The position numbers and the translations under genes were made by a program. Of a DNA stretch of 64,000 bases, positions 47,838-56,765 are shown one piece after another. Within the stretch, counting starts at the first letter, position 1. Each line of letters begins with the position of its first letter. The DNA is taken from contig CAVOPT010000019.1 in NCBI GenBank assembly GCA_963698165.1, positions 1 to 64,000 of the forward strand, given 5' to 3'. This DNA is from JAAYUJ01 sp963698165 (GTDB lineage: Bacteria > Desulfobacterota > Syntrophobacteria > Syntrophobacterales > Syntrophobacteraceae). A model generated the notes under the pieces. The model saw nothing but the letters and a program-made list of their open reading frames with translations, was not told the origin of the DNA and searched no databases.

Positions 47838-49370
47838 GTATGTGTTCAGGGGGGCATCTAAATCCATGAGAGATCGGGGGGCTTGCTTTGGAAAGAGCAG
47901 GTGAGTGCTTCAACCAAGACGGGATATGTTGGAAGACTTCGGAGGCGGCAGGTTTCCCTCAGGGAGAGTACCCTCTCCACCCAACGGTCCCCCTTTTCGT
48001 TGAAGCTTCCCTGCATCATTCGGCGCCACAGGACGGCAAAGCGAAGCGCTCTCTCCGCTCGGTTGTTGGTGGGGTCGACGCCGTCTTCAAGCAGAAAGAC
48101 CCAAAGATTTGCCATCTCCCGGTCCAGTTGCCTGGCGAGCCGGCCCACCTCATCTTTTCGGTCCCCGTGAGAGGCGATCAGATGACACATTCGGGCATAC
48201 CATGTGGAGATCTCTCCTTGGGTCGGAGGCGCATTGGCCCAGTGAATGAGGCGACGAAGTTCGGAGGCAACTCGCTCACCAAAGCGAGCGACCACCTGAT
48301 CTTTTCTCTCGGCAAACCCCAAGGCTTTGCGGATGAAATGGGCCAAACAGGTCTGTCTTTGATTCACCCACTTGCGATAAACTCCGTAGCCATCGCTTAC
48401 CAGAATGCCCGCCCAGTGCTCGATCAACTCTTCGAAAGCCTTTTTCGACCGGCTGGCCTTGATACTGTAGAAGGCCACCGAGGGATTCACCATCACCCAC
48501 AACCAGGCAAGGACTCCATGCTGGTACCAGGAGGTCTCGTCGATGTAGTTGACCATGGCGCTGCGTGCTCTCTCGGCGATTGCCACATAGTAGGGAAGAA
48601 TCGCTTCGGAAACACGGTCGACGCAACGCTGAATTCCACCAGAGCTGATCGCAATACCCAACACCGACTGACAGAATTCTTTCACGGCGCTTCGACTGCT
48701 GCGCTGGCTGGCGCTCAACTCTCCAATGAGTCCGGTAAGCCGAACCCCGTATCCAACCTGGAACCCCTGCGGCACGACTCCCTTGCAGGTCCTTCCGCAA
48801 CCCGTGCACTCCCCTTCCTGAAGGGCAAAATGGGTGATCTGCATCTCGATTTCGGGAAGCTCAATATGTTGATGGGTGTAGAATACTCTCAGGTTCCCAA
48901 ATTCCCGACACCCGCACTCGCATGGTTTCGGTGGTATCGGGATGACTTCAGTCGGCGTCAAAAGCCTCTGTTGATGCCCTTTGTGGCCCTTCTTTGCACC
49001 GGGTTTGCCCGTTCCCTTGGGTTCTCGCTTATCTCTCTGATACGGGGAGTCCGACGATGGAGGGCGGCTCGAGTTCTGAGAATTCTGACCAAGCCTGGCT
49101 TCGAGTTCCTCCACGCGCTTGACCAATTTCACCAGAAGTTCATATTGTTGCAGGACCAAAGCCCGTACGGCGGGAGGCGTCTGTTTCCAGTCCTCTTCGC
49201 TGATTGGCAAACCCTGTGGAAGATCCTGCAAAGACATCCTGGCACGCTCCAACTCGACTCGCTTTTCGCCTCATGTTCAATCTTTCATTCTCCCATACAC
49301 GAAAACCTTCGAGTTGTCCCGTTAATAGTGCGTGCCCGACGAAAAAACTACGTACCCCCTGAAGGGTTAC
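47838..49370 (-). mobile_element. IS66-family insertion (TnpC only)
   Basis: Ends are GTATGTGTTCAGGGGG (47838) and, on the other strand, GTAACCCTTCAGGGGG (from 49370); the GTA start is typical of IS66 elements. Target duplication is CCCTGGTG at 47830-47837 and 49371-49378, the expected 8 bases. Only one transposase gene is present, as in the ISBst12-like subgroup. Confidence 0.88.
47858..49252 (-). CDS. IS66-family transposase TnpC
   Basis: 464 residues. An N-terminal leucine-zipper stretch (LVLQQYELLVKLVKRVEELE) precedes NSQNSSRPPSSDSP, the usual IS66 N-terminal pattern. A zinc-binding region follows (CECGCREF and CTGCGRTC), then the DDE core with D in NYIDETSWY, D in LVSDGYGVYR and E in DPTNNRAERALRFAV. 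The start may instead be the ATG at 49234. It is intact. Confidence 0.94.
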   Translation of the reverse strand: MERARMSLQDLPQGLPISEEDWKQTPPAVRALVLQQYELLVKLVKRVEELEARLGQNSQNSSRPPSSDSPYQRDKREPKGTGKPGAKKGHKGHQQRLLTPTEVIPIPPKPCECGCREFGNLRVFYTHQHIELPEIEMQITHFALQEGECTGCGRTCKGVVPQGFQVGYGVRLTGLIGELSASQRSSRSAVKEFCQSVLGIAISSGGIQRCVDRVSEAILPYYVAIAERARSAMVNYIDETSWYQHGVLAWLWVMVNPSVAFYSIKASRSKKAFEELIEHWAGILVSDGYGVYRKWVNQRQTCLAHFIRKALGFAERKDQVVARFGERVASELRRLIHWANAPPTQGEISTWYARMCHLIASHGDRKDEVGRLARQLDREMANLWVFLLEDGVDPTNNRAERALRFAVLWRRMMQGSFNEKGDRWVERVLSLRETCRLRSLPTYPVLVEALTCSFQSKPPDLSWI

Positions 49371-50395
49371 CCCTGGTGAAGCCGGCGTTGAAGAAATATA
49401 CCGAGGCCCCGCGGTACTTCGGACGGTCCTATGTTCTCGGGAACATACCGGATCCGCGCTGGTCCCCTCCTTTCTGGGTGTCTCCGAGCGGCGTCGAAGC
49501 AAAGCTTTCCGGCACCAGTGGAGAAGCGAAGCAGTACTCATTCAGCTTGAATCTCGGGTTCAATATAGCCTCTATGGCGGACCTGTATCCGGAGAAAGAA
49601 GAAGACAAGAAGAAATACAAGGGGTTTGAACTCTATCCCTACTTCAGTCTCAGCCATCAGTGGCCGAAAGAGGGCGAGGCCGCGCCTGCAACGAGAGATC
49701 GATGGCTTGCGGGCGTTTTTTTGGGCGGTGAGGGCGTCTACACACTTATAGAAGGAGGACAACGGATCGCGCCGGGCGGTGACGTACAGGAAAACTATTT
49801 CCGCTCCGGCCTCTTTCTCCGCGACCTCGGGCCGCTTTCGTTACAACTCAGCACCGAACACAGTTTGAGGCCCGGCAGCACGGGGCTTCGCAGCCGTCTC
49901 AACGCTGCTTCAACAATCAAGTTGCTCGACAATAAGACATGGCAAATGACGGTCGGGGCAATGGTCGGCGGCCTCCTTCCCGGCGGAGAGCCGGCCGGCG
50001 CGGTCGATATCGGCGGACAGTTTGCTTTCTATCATAAATATACCCGTGCGGGCAGTCCCGAGGCGTTCAAGACGGGTTTTGAACTCGGCGCGACGAGTAG
50101 GCGACAGGATCCCTTCGATCCGGCATCGCCGTCTTTGTTCAGCACGTCCGGCACCTTGTCGATCTTCGATATTCTGAAGTTTTCCCTTGAATACCATCGA
50201 ATCACGGGCGCCCCGCTGGATTCCGAGCTCCCGAAAGAGGATGTGCGTTTCATGATCTATCCCGGCCCAGGGATTGTGAACTTTTGAACGCTGTGTGGAA
50301 AAAACGGGAAGAAGGCTCCGGACGCTCCTGACGGCAGAAAACACCGTCTTATGCAAAGAAGTCGGGTTCCTCTATCTTGAAGGTACAGGATACAA

Positions 50396-52693
50396 ATGAC
50401 GGCCAAACGCGTTTTCCCAGCCAAGACGAACACGGCAAAAAAAGGGGACAGCGCCCCCTCTTTTTGGAATGCTCCTTGCCGTGTCCATAAAGCGTCTTCC
50501 GGCGATCAAATAAGGCTGCTCCACCAGACCCTTGGCAACCAGGCCGTAGGAAGGCTGATACTGCAATCAAGAGTCGGATGTCGGGAGTCGGAAATAATAC
50601 AGGCGAAGCTTACGATCAACAAGCCGAACGAGATCTATGAACAGGAAGCCGACCGGGTTGCTGGTCAGCTCATGCGTATCCTGGACAAGGGAGATGATGG
50701 CAATAGGCTTGATTCCGCGTCCCGCATTTCACAATATGAAATCGGAAATCCGCAGTCCGCAATACAATTAAAGCCCGGCTGACCTTTTGCATCGACTCCC
50801 TCGTGGGGGGAGAAAGGGGCGGTCCAGACCAAGCCGATAGCAGAACAGATCACACCCCTGCTCCAATGGCAGGCAGACGAAGCAAAGCCGGACGAGGAAG
50901 AAGAGGTCGTGCAAGAAAAAAGGCTCGAGCCGCCATTCGTCCAGCGCCAGGAAGAGGAAGAAGAGGAAACGGAAGAGACGGCCGAGCCCGTGCAGGCAAA
51001 ACAGCTTTCCGAACAATTCCAGTCTCTTGTGCAGAGAGAAGCAGAGGAAGAGGACAAGGAAGAGGAAGAAAAACCCGAAACCTTTCAGACAATGCCGCCA
51101 GACGGCCGGGCCCTGCAACGCCGGGAAGAGGAGAAAGAAGGGGAGGAAGAGCCGCTCCAAACCAAAGGGGGCCGCGGAGCAACCTCGTCCCTGGCGCGAG
51201 ACCAGGAGTTTCTGCTGTGGCACCATTCTGGAACCGGCAGCAAGCTTCCCGAGTTCAGCCGCACGTTTTTCGAAACTCGCTTCGGCCACGACTTCGGTCA
51301 GGTGCGCATCCACGCTGACAACCAGGCAGCCGATATCGCACACAGTATCAACGCCCAGGCCTTCACCCACGGCCGGGACATTTACTTCGGTGCCGGCCGC
51401 TACCAGCCGCATACCAACGAAGGACAACGTCTCCTGGCGCATGAGCTGACACACGTGGTGCAGCAGACGATGATCGGCCGCACTGCAGGAATCCAGGTAC
51501 GGAAGACGGAGGAACCGCTGCTTCAGGGCAGCTTTTTCGGTGATGTCTGGGCCGGGATCAAGGGCGTGGCAGGCTCTATCTGGGAGGGCGTCAAGGTAGT
51601 TGGGGGCGCAATCTGGAAAGGGCTTACGGCCGCCGCGGAGTGGACCTGGGGTGCGTTAAAAAAACTGGGGAATTGGGGATGGGATGCCCTCCAGAGTGTA
51701 GGTGCATGGATATGGGACATCATCACAGAGACCCCTCTTCGCGTATGGAGACTGCTGACGTACATTGGCAGCGGCATTGTCGGCGTTGTTTCCTGGTTAT
51801 GGAAGGGCGTACGCGGATCTCTCGCGCACCTGTGGGAGGCGGTGAAGGGTGTTTTCACGTGGGCCGGCAAAGGCGTTGTGGGATTTTTCAGCTGGATCTG
51901 GGAAGGGCTAAAAGGGGGCGGACGGTGGGCCTGGAGGCTACTGCAAGGTGACTTCAGCGGCTTCTGGGAAGGCATCGGCGGCATATTTTCCTGGCTCGGC
52001 GGAGGGGCCGTAAGGCTTGCGCAATGGGGTTGGACCGGACTGAAGGCTGCTGCCCTGTGGGCTTGGGAAGGGGCAAAGGGGGTGGGAAAGTGGCTTTGGG
52101 AAGGGCTGCTTGCCGGCTCGGCGTGGGTGGGACAGCTGGTTGCCAAGCTTCTGGACCTTGCCGGATTTGGAGAGATAATGGATCTATTGTGGCAGATCCT
52201 TAAATTCAACACCAGGAGCCTGACGGCGACCGAGATCGCAGAGGCAAAGAAGGTGTTCGGCGACAGTATACCTTACTGGCAGGTGCGCGTTGATGAATAT
52301 TCCCTCATTGCCAAGATCGGGGGATGGCTGAAAGGCGGCGTCAGCATGGGGGTGACGACCTTCCATACGGTAAACTTCAATCAAAAGATTACGCCGTCCC
52401 CGGGGAGCGCAGACATGGCGTGGTTAGTTCACGAAGTAACTCACGTCTCCCAGATGGAGCACGCGGGCATGCAGTACATTGGCGAAGCGGTCCATGCTCA
52501 GACCACAACGGGTTACGGCTACGGAGGAACGGCCGGACTCACCGCCGACCGCGCTGCAGGGAAGCACTTTCGTGACTACAACCGGGAGCAGCAGGCTCAG
52601 ATCGCCGGCGACTACTACAGCGCACATGCTGCAGGCAGGCCGACAGGTCCCTTCGATCCCTTTATCGTCGAACTGCGAAACGGAGATCTGTGA
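50396..52693 (+). CDS. eCIS-core (DUF4157) cargo protein 2 with in-frame UGA and Trp-rich repeats
   Basis: ATG 50396 opens a 765-codon frame with one internal TGA at 50780-50782 (codon 129), the same place as in cargo protein 1. Before it: LLHQTLGNQAVGRLILQ and IQAKLTINKPNEIYEQEADR. After it: a long acidic linker (EEEEVVQEKR and more), then the DUF4157 core (EFSRTFFETRFGHDFGQVRI, ending HELTHVVQQ). Next comes a Trp-rich region of about 200 residues with roughly 10-residue spacing (IWEGVKVVGGAIWKGL, WGWTGLKAAALWAWEG), likely amphipathic helices. The last 140 residues contain a second HExxH motif (WLVHEVTHVSQMEHAG) with GEAVHAQ after it. Whether one or two polypeptides are made depends on the UGA. 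An internal GTG 50909 after GAGGAAGAAGAGG could start the second. Confidence 0.75.
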
Positions 52694-52808
52694 TGTTCTC
52701 GTTCTGTTATGGAGGACGGATGCCCACGGAGCATCGGGCTGGGCACATTTCAATGAACTGCGATAACCGAGACCGCGGAGCGTTGCCGAGAGCGAGAAAG
52801 AACGAGCC

Positions 52809-54926
52809 ATGAGCGAGAGGACTTCATCAGCAGCTAACAAGAGTGAGCCACGGCAACAGAGTCCGTCGCTGCGAATCCCGAAACCGGACGGCTCTCTTTC
52901 TGCACCCTCGCTCGCTGATCAGTTCCTGATGTTCCAGAAAACCCTGGGCAACCAGGCATTGCAGCGGCTGTTTCTCTCCGGCGCCATCCGGCCGAAACTC
53001 ACTCTAGGCAAACCGAATGATATTCATGAGCAGGATGCGGACCGGATGGCCGACCAAGTGATGAGCATCCCTGATGCGGCTCTCGGTCGTCCGCGATCGA
53101 CAGTCAACACCGGAAATGAGGAAATTCAGAGGAAACCCAACGGACCATTTGCCGCGACCCCCTCGTGCGGGGAGGAGGAAACGGTTCGGTGCTCGAGAGA
53201 TCCCGAGGGCGCTGGAAGCGCCGACCAGAGCCGCGAATTCCGCATTGAATCGTTAGCATGCAGCGGCGAGCCCCTCCCCTCATCCGTCCTTGCTTTCTTT
53301 GAGCCGAGGTTCGGGCGCGATTTCAGCCGGGTTCGTGTGCACGCGAATGCAAAGGCCGATGCCGACGCCCGCGCGTTGAACGCCCATGCATTCACGGTGG
53401 GCCGCAACATTGTGTTCGGGGCCGGCCGGTATGCGCCGCAGAGCGGCGAGGGAAAACGGTTGCTGGCGCACGAACTCGCCCATCTCGTCAGGCCGGGGAC
53501 TGAGGGGCGCCACCGGCTGTGGCGGCAGATTGCCAACGTGGATGTGGCCGATGTGCTCGACTACGAGCGGTTGGCGCGCGAGATCCATGAGGCGACTGAA
53601 GGCTGGGGGACCGATGAGGAACGTGTATACGGCGCACTCCAGCGTCTGCAGCGCAATCCCGTAGCGATTACCCGGCTCGAGCAGGAGTATGTGGCACGCT
53701 ACGGCAGGGACCTGGAGGAGGTCATCCGTGACGAGTTCAGCGGCGAAGAGCTGGAGTACACCCTGCAACTCATCGGCCGCGGTTCCGCAGTCTCGACACA
53801 GAGAGTGGAAACGATACCGGCCAACAACGCACAATGGCAGGCCGCGGCCCGCCGTCTGCGTGCTGCCATGGAGGGGCTGGGTACGGACGAAGAGGGCGTG
53901 TTTGCGGTCCTTACGCCGTTCAGCCGCAACGCAACGCTGCTGAATCAGTTGCAGATGGTCTACGCCGCGCTCTATAATGGCGAGTCATTGCACGACCAGA
54001 TCGTGGAAGAGATGAGCGGCTCCGAGCTGGACTATGCCCTTTACCTTCTGGGCGAGGAACGCATGGAGACCGCCGAGGTCGGAATGGCCGAGGCCACCCG
54101 CTTGTTCACCGCGCTGGCGCGCGTCACCTTTACCGATCAGTGGGGCGTGCCGATACAAGTGCCCTTCCATTACCCGGTGGACGGCTGCTACGACCGCGCT
54201 CACGTCATGGAAAACGTCATGACGGAAATGGGCTACCGCGTGGAGAAAGTGTTTGCCGTCTCAAGAAAGCAGGTGGGATTGGCGGTTAGCGGTGGACTGA
54301 ACGTAGAGACTGAATATGGGCCGGACACGTTCGGACCGGGCACGCCCGCGGTAAAATGGTGGTACCATGTCGCGCCGATCATTCGCGTGCGGCTCAACTC
54401 TGCGACCGTGCAGGAAATGGTCATGGATCCGTCCATTCTGCCGGCACCGTCACCGATTGACCAGTGGATGGACCGCATGCAAAACCCCGTCTTCTCCCGC
54501 ATGACGGTGGATCAGATCAGGAACTTTTACGCCGCCGGCGGCGGGTGGCCGGTGAATCAGCCGCTCGTTTTCACGACCGGGCGGAACCTTTACTATCCGA
54601 ATGACATCCTCGGCCCAGCAGCGGCACCGCTCAGCGCAGAGGGCAAGCATGCCGTAAATCTGCCGCTGATCAAAAGCTACGCAATTCTTGCGAAGGTGCA
54701 TGAGCTGGCTGCCGCCATCCGTCGCTTACTTGCCGCTCCCCACGTTGCGGCAGCCGTCCTGATCGCCGCGATACGCGGGTTCCCTCTGGCGACGCGAATG
54801 CAACTGTGGATGGGAAGAGGGGACCCCAGCGCAGCCGGATGGAACGATCTCTGGAACGCCATGATGGCGGCGGTGCCGAATGCCGTCGACCGCACCGCAG
54901 TGGAAAACTCCTTCACTAACCCTTGA
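52809..54926 (+). CDS. eCIS-core cargo protein 3: annexin-like repeats and protein-glutaminase-like toxin
   Basis: 705 residues, uninterrupted. Residues 40-85: FQKTLGNQALQRL and KLTLGKPNDIHEQDADRMAD. At residues 109-120 it reads KPNGPFAATPSC where the two other copies have KPG-stop-PFAATPSW or PFASTPSW. Residues 155-230 are the DUF4157 core (FFEPRFGRDFSRVRVHANAK, HELAH 221-225). Residues 250-415 hold two annexin-like repeats with GWGTDE (265-270) and GLGTDE (356-361), each followed about 40 residues later by an FSGEEL or MSGSEL box, the type II calcium site pattern. Residues 440-545 match protein-glutaminase toxins: Cys460 in DGCYDRAH, His520 in WWYHVAPII and Asp540 in MVMDPS. It should deamidate Gln in a target protein. 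Confidence 0.82.
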   Translation: MSERTSSAANKSEPRQQSPSLRIPKPDGSLSAPSLADQFLMFQKTLGNQALQRLFLSGAIRPKLTLGKPNDIHEQDADRMADQVMSIPDAALGRPRSTVNTGNEEIQRKPNGPFAATPSCGEEETVRCSRDPEGAGSADQSREFRIESLACSGEPLPSSVLAFFEPRFGRDFSRVRVHANAKADADARALNAHAFTVGRNIVFGAGRYAPQSGEGKRLLAHELAHLVRPGTEGRHRLWRQIANVDVADVLDYERLAREIHEATEGWGTDEERVYGALQRLQRNPVAITRLEQEYVARYGRDLEEVIRDEFSGEELEYTLQLIGRGSAVSTQRVETIPANNAQWQAAARRLRAAMEGLGTDEEGVFAVLTPFSRNATLLNQLQMVYAALYNGESLHDQIVEEMSGSELDYALYLLGEERMETAEVGMAEATRLFTALARVTFTDQWGVPIQVPFHYPVDGCYDRAHVMENVMTEMGYRVEKVFAVSRKQVGLAVSGGLNVETEYGPDTFGPGTPAVKWWYHVAPIIRVRLNSATVQEMVMDPSILPAPSPIDQWMDRMQNPVFSRMTVDQIRNFYAAGGGWPVNQPLVFTTGRNLYYPNDILGPAAAPLSAEGKHAVNLPLIKSYAILAKVHELAAAIRRLLAAPHVAAAVLIAAIRGFPLATRMQLWMGRGDPSAAGWNDLWNAMMAAVPNAVDRTAVENSFTNP

Positions 54927-54947
54927 GGGTGGGCGAGAGAGACGGAT

Positions 54948-55184
54948 ATGAAACTGCAGTTTCTCGATCAGGTGAGCGATTTCGGCACTCAACCAGACGG
55001 CGTAGTGGTGCTGTTCAAGGCGCAGGCCGCCACGTATCTGGTGCCGCGCAGCCTGCCTCACGGCGATCGTTTGCTTATGCTGCTTGCCGGGAGCTGGCAG
55101 CGGAAAGAGCCGGTGCGGGTGACCGTAGAGGGCACGGACATAGTGGCGGTGGATCCGGCGCTCTCACCTAAAGCTGAAGAATAG
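54948..55184 (+). CDS. Small protein behind the deamidase cargo gene
   Basis: 78 residues from ATG 54948, 21 bases after the cargo gene stop. Sequence is strand-rich (DGVVVLFKAQAATYLVPRSL, VRVTVEGTDIVAV) and suggests a small beta barrel. No family recognised. It could be an immunity or chaperone protein for the toxin, from position only. Confidence 0.55.
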   Translation: MKLQFLDQVSDFGTQPDGVVVLFKAQAATYLVPRSLPHGDRLLMLLAGSWQRKEPVRVTVEGTDIVAVDPALSPKAEE

Positions 55185-55260
55185 GCGGTTGCGGAAATTG
55201 GCGACGTGCACGCCTTGCATCGGCGGTGGTCTCATGCACGAGGCCGAATTTAACCCATAA

Positions 55261-55297
55261 GGATTGAGACGACCCCGCTTTTGGGTCGTTTCAATCC
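55261..55297. terminator. 15-bp-stem hairpin after the cargo genes
   Basis: GGATTGAGACGACCC pairs with GGGTCGTTTCAATCC with one G-T pair and a 7-base loop. It follows the last cargo-block gene by 76 bases. There is no T tract behind it, so it may be a transcript-stabilising or bidirectional stop structure. Confidence 0.45.
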
Positions 55298-55446
55298 ATT
55301 TACAGCCAGCCGATTTACACACAAGACACAGTACAAAATGGAGACAGGCGAGCGATGTGCTGGCAAGATTCATTGCCGGCGGTGCCGAAAGGAACGCCTA
55401 ACCATGCTCTTGTGTCAGCGGATCGCAAAAAGCCGCGCCCGCTGAA

Positions 55447-55497
55447 GAGCGCCATTCCCCCGGACGCGCTTCGCGTGTCCGGGGGAATGGGGCGCTC
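55447..55497. repeat. Long GC-rich palindrome
   Basis: GAGCGCCATTCCCCCGGACG pairs with CGTGTCCGGGGGAATGGGGC (with small mismatches) around a CTTCG loop; the stem is about 22 bp. It resembles a REP-type dispersed palindrome or strong terminator. No other copy is seen in this window. Confidence 0.5.
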
Positions 55498-55605
55498 ATT
55501 TCGTTCGCGGCCTTGTCCTTCGGCGCGAAGCGCGCCTCGGAAAGGCACTTCACCTGACGGCTCGGCCGTCCGCTCCGCAGGTGAGCGCCGCGATTCCACA
55601 CTGAC

Positions 55606-55887
55606 ATGAAGCTGAAATCGATGACAGCATTGCTTCTCTTGGCGTCCCTCGCCTTCCTTGTGGTAGTCGTATGTTCGCCAATTGAGCGAAATCTGCTATT
55701 CTATCCTACTGATCGGGTTCACGATAGTAGTCTGACACCATGGATCAAGGATGGCGGGGTAATCGGTTACAATGTTCGCGGACGATTACCGGGGCACCCA
55801 CAGGATAGAGTACCCGTTGTCACTTTGAAAACCCGAGAACCTTCCCACACCGTGGACGTATGCAATGCTCACACAATAACTTACTGA
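55606..55887 (+). pseudogene. Alpha/beta-hydrolase N-terminal fragment
   Basis: 93 codons. It starts with a membrane anchor (MTALLLLASLAFLVVVVCSP) and continues IERNLLFYPTDRVHDS, the pattern of the N-terminus of anchored alpha/beta hydrolases (BEM46/YfhR-like). No catalytic Ser motif follows and the remaining codons look unrelated, so this is a truncated relic left of the TIR operon. Confidence in the family is moderate. Confidence 0.45.
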
Positions 55888-55935
55888 GTTTGCAAGAAGA
55901 TGTGAATCAGGCCACGGGAGTCCGGAGGAAACACC

Positions 55936-56763
55936 ATGGCAAGAGTATTCATATCTCATAGCCACAGGGACAAGCCGACTGCCAAACAAGTATCGGCATA
56001 TCTAAAGGAGAACTCAGCTGACGTCTGGATTGATGACGAGAAGATTCTCGTGGGTGATTCCATCCAGGAGAAGATCGGAGAAGGAATCCAGTCGTCAGAT
56101 TTCGTCCTAGTCCTGCTTTCCAGCCAGAGCGTTAAATCAGGATGGGTCAAGAGGGAAATCGAAGCCAATCTTGGCGAGGAGATTTCAACCGGCAAAGTCA
56201 AGGTCCTCGGTGTGCTCTGCGAGAAGCTTGATGGGACTTGGTCGATTCCTCCCCTACTCGCAGGCAAGAAGTATGCAGACCTCTCACATGACTTCACGCT
56301 AGGTATGAAAGAGGTGATAATGGCTATTCGGGGCCATGTTCACGGTAATGGTCCCCCTCACATCCCACCTGTTATTAGGCCCAAAGATAGGAGTCGAATC
56401 AAATTCACTGAGAAGAGCGAAAATCCGAATCCTCTAACTTTCGAAACTGCTGAACGCCATATCACAATTGGTCGAGGACCAAATAACTCAATACGAATTC
56501 GTGATCAGAAAGTCTCCTGGGAACATGCTCAAATTACCTTAACGCAAGGGGGTTATCTTTATTGCCATTTAAGTACAAGAAATCCATCTAAACTACGTCG
56601 AAAAGGCGAAGAACATTTGCTTCGATCAGACATAAAGAAAGAAATAGAACTAAAGAATCAAGATCGGTTAATAATAGGTGATATGACCATTTTAGTAGAA
56701 TTTGACTTGATGAGAGAGGATGCTGGATATACTACTACGGTGAAAGATCAAAGTGAGTCTTAA
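55936..56763 (+). CDS. TIR-FHA protein
   Basis: 275 residues from ATG 55936 with GGAGG eight bases before. Residues 1-125 are a TIR domain: VFISHSHRDK, WIDDEKILVGDSIQEKI, SSDFVLVLLSSQSVKSGWVK; Glu74, four residues after Trp70, is at the position of the catalytic Glu of NADase TIR domains. Residues 165-255 are an FHA domain: ITIGRGPNNSIRI with Arg180 and VSWEH with Ser194 and His197, the phosphothreonine-binding set. A proline linker (GPPHIPPVIRP) joins them. It is the first gene of a tight operon with a kinase, so phosphorylation is the likely input and NAD cleavage or signalling the likely output. Confidence 0.88.
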   Translation: MARVFISHSHRDKPTAKQVSAYLKENSADVWIDDEKILVGDSIQEKIGEGIQSSDFVLVLLSSQSVKSGWVKREIEANLGEEISTGKVKVLGVLCEKLDGTWSIPPLLAGKKYADLSHDFTLGMKEVIMAIRGHVHGNGPPHIPPVIRPKDRSRIKFTEKSENPNPLTFETAERHITIGRGPNNSIRIRDQKVSWEHAQITLTQGGYLYCHLSTRNPSKLRRKGEEHLLRSDIKKEIELKNQDRLIIGDMTILVEFDLMREDAGYTTTVKDQSES

Positions 56764-56765
56764 TT

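Larger units (their letters stand above)
46374..50287 (+). pseudogene. eCIS-core (DUF4157) cargo protein 1, with in-frame UGA and IS66 insertion
   Basis: The start is ATG 46374. The N-terminal part has the cargo signature LHRTLGNQAVGRL and IQAKLTINNPNDIYEQEAD. An in-frame TGA at 46761-46763 (codon 130) interrupts it, but the same frame continues: PFAATPSWGEQEAVQTKPIA, an acidic linker, then the DUF4157 core (PLPASTRALFEPRFSADFSA, ending HELTHVLQQ with an HExxH motif). An IS66-type element sits at 47838-49370 with 8-base target duplication. Removing it and one duplicate joins DFTSLV to KPALKKYTEAPRYFG and gives exactly 791 codons in frame. The C-terminal region is beta-rich (SFSLNLGFNIASM, YPYFSLSHQWP, RSGLFLRDLGPLSLQLSTEH), like an outer-membrane-type barrel; its activity is unknown. 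If the TGA is a true stop, GTG 46890 after GAGGAAGAGGAGG could start the second half. Confidence 0.8.
55185..55605. other. Non-coding region with strong palindromes
   Basis: No gene is supported in these 420 bases. Two strong hairpins at 55261-55297 and 55447-55497 (listed separately) end the cargo gene block and precede a gene fragment. Confidence 0.5.

Noticed and set aside
47888..49290. Plus-strand reading frame across the IS66 element
   Set aside because: It is the antisense of the transposase gene; only the part after 49378 is real, as the end of cargo protein 1.
46761..50782. Genetic code change of UGA to Gly
   Set aside because: TGA is the normal stop for many intact genes in this window, for example the tightly overlapping eCIS genes.
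55261..55300. GTTTCAATCC motif as part of a CRISPR repeat
   Set aside because: It occurs once, as an arm of a hairpin, with no spaced copies nearby and no cas genes in the window.
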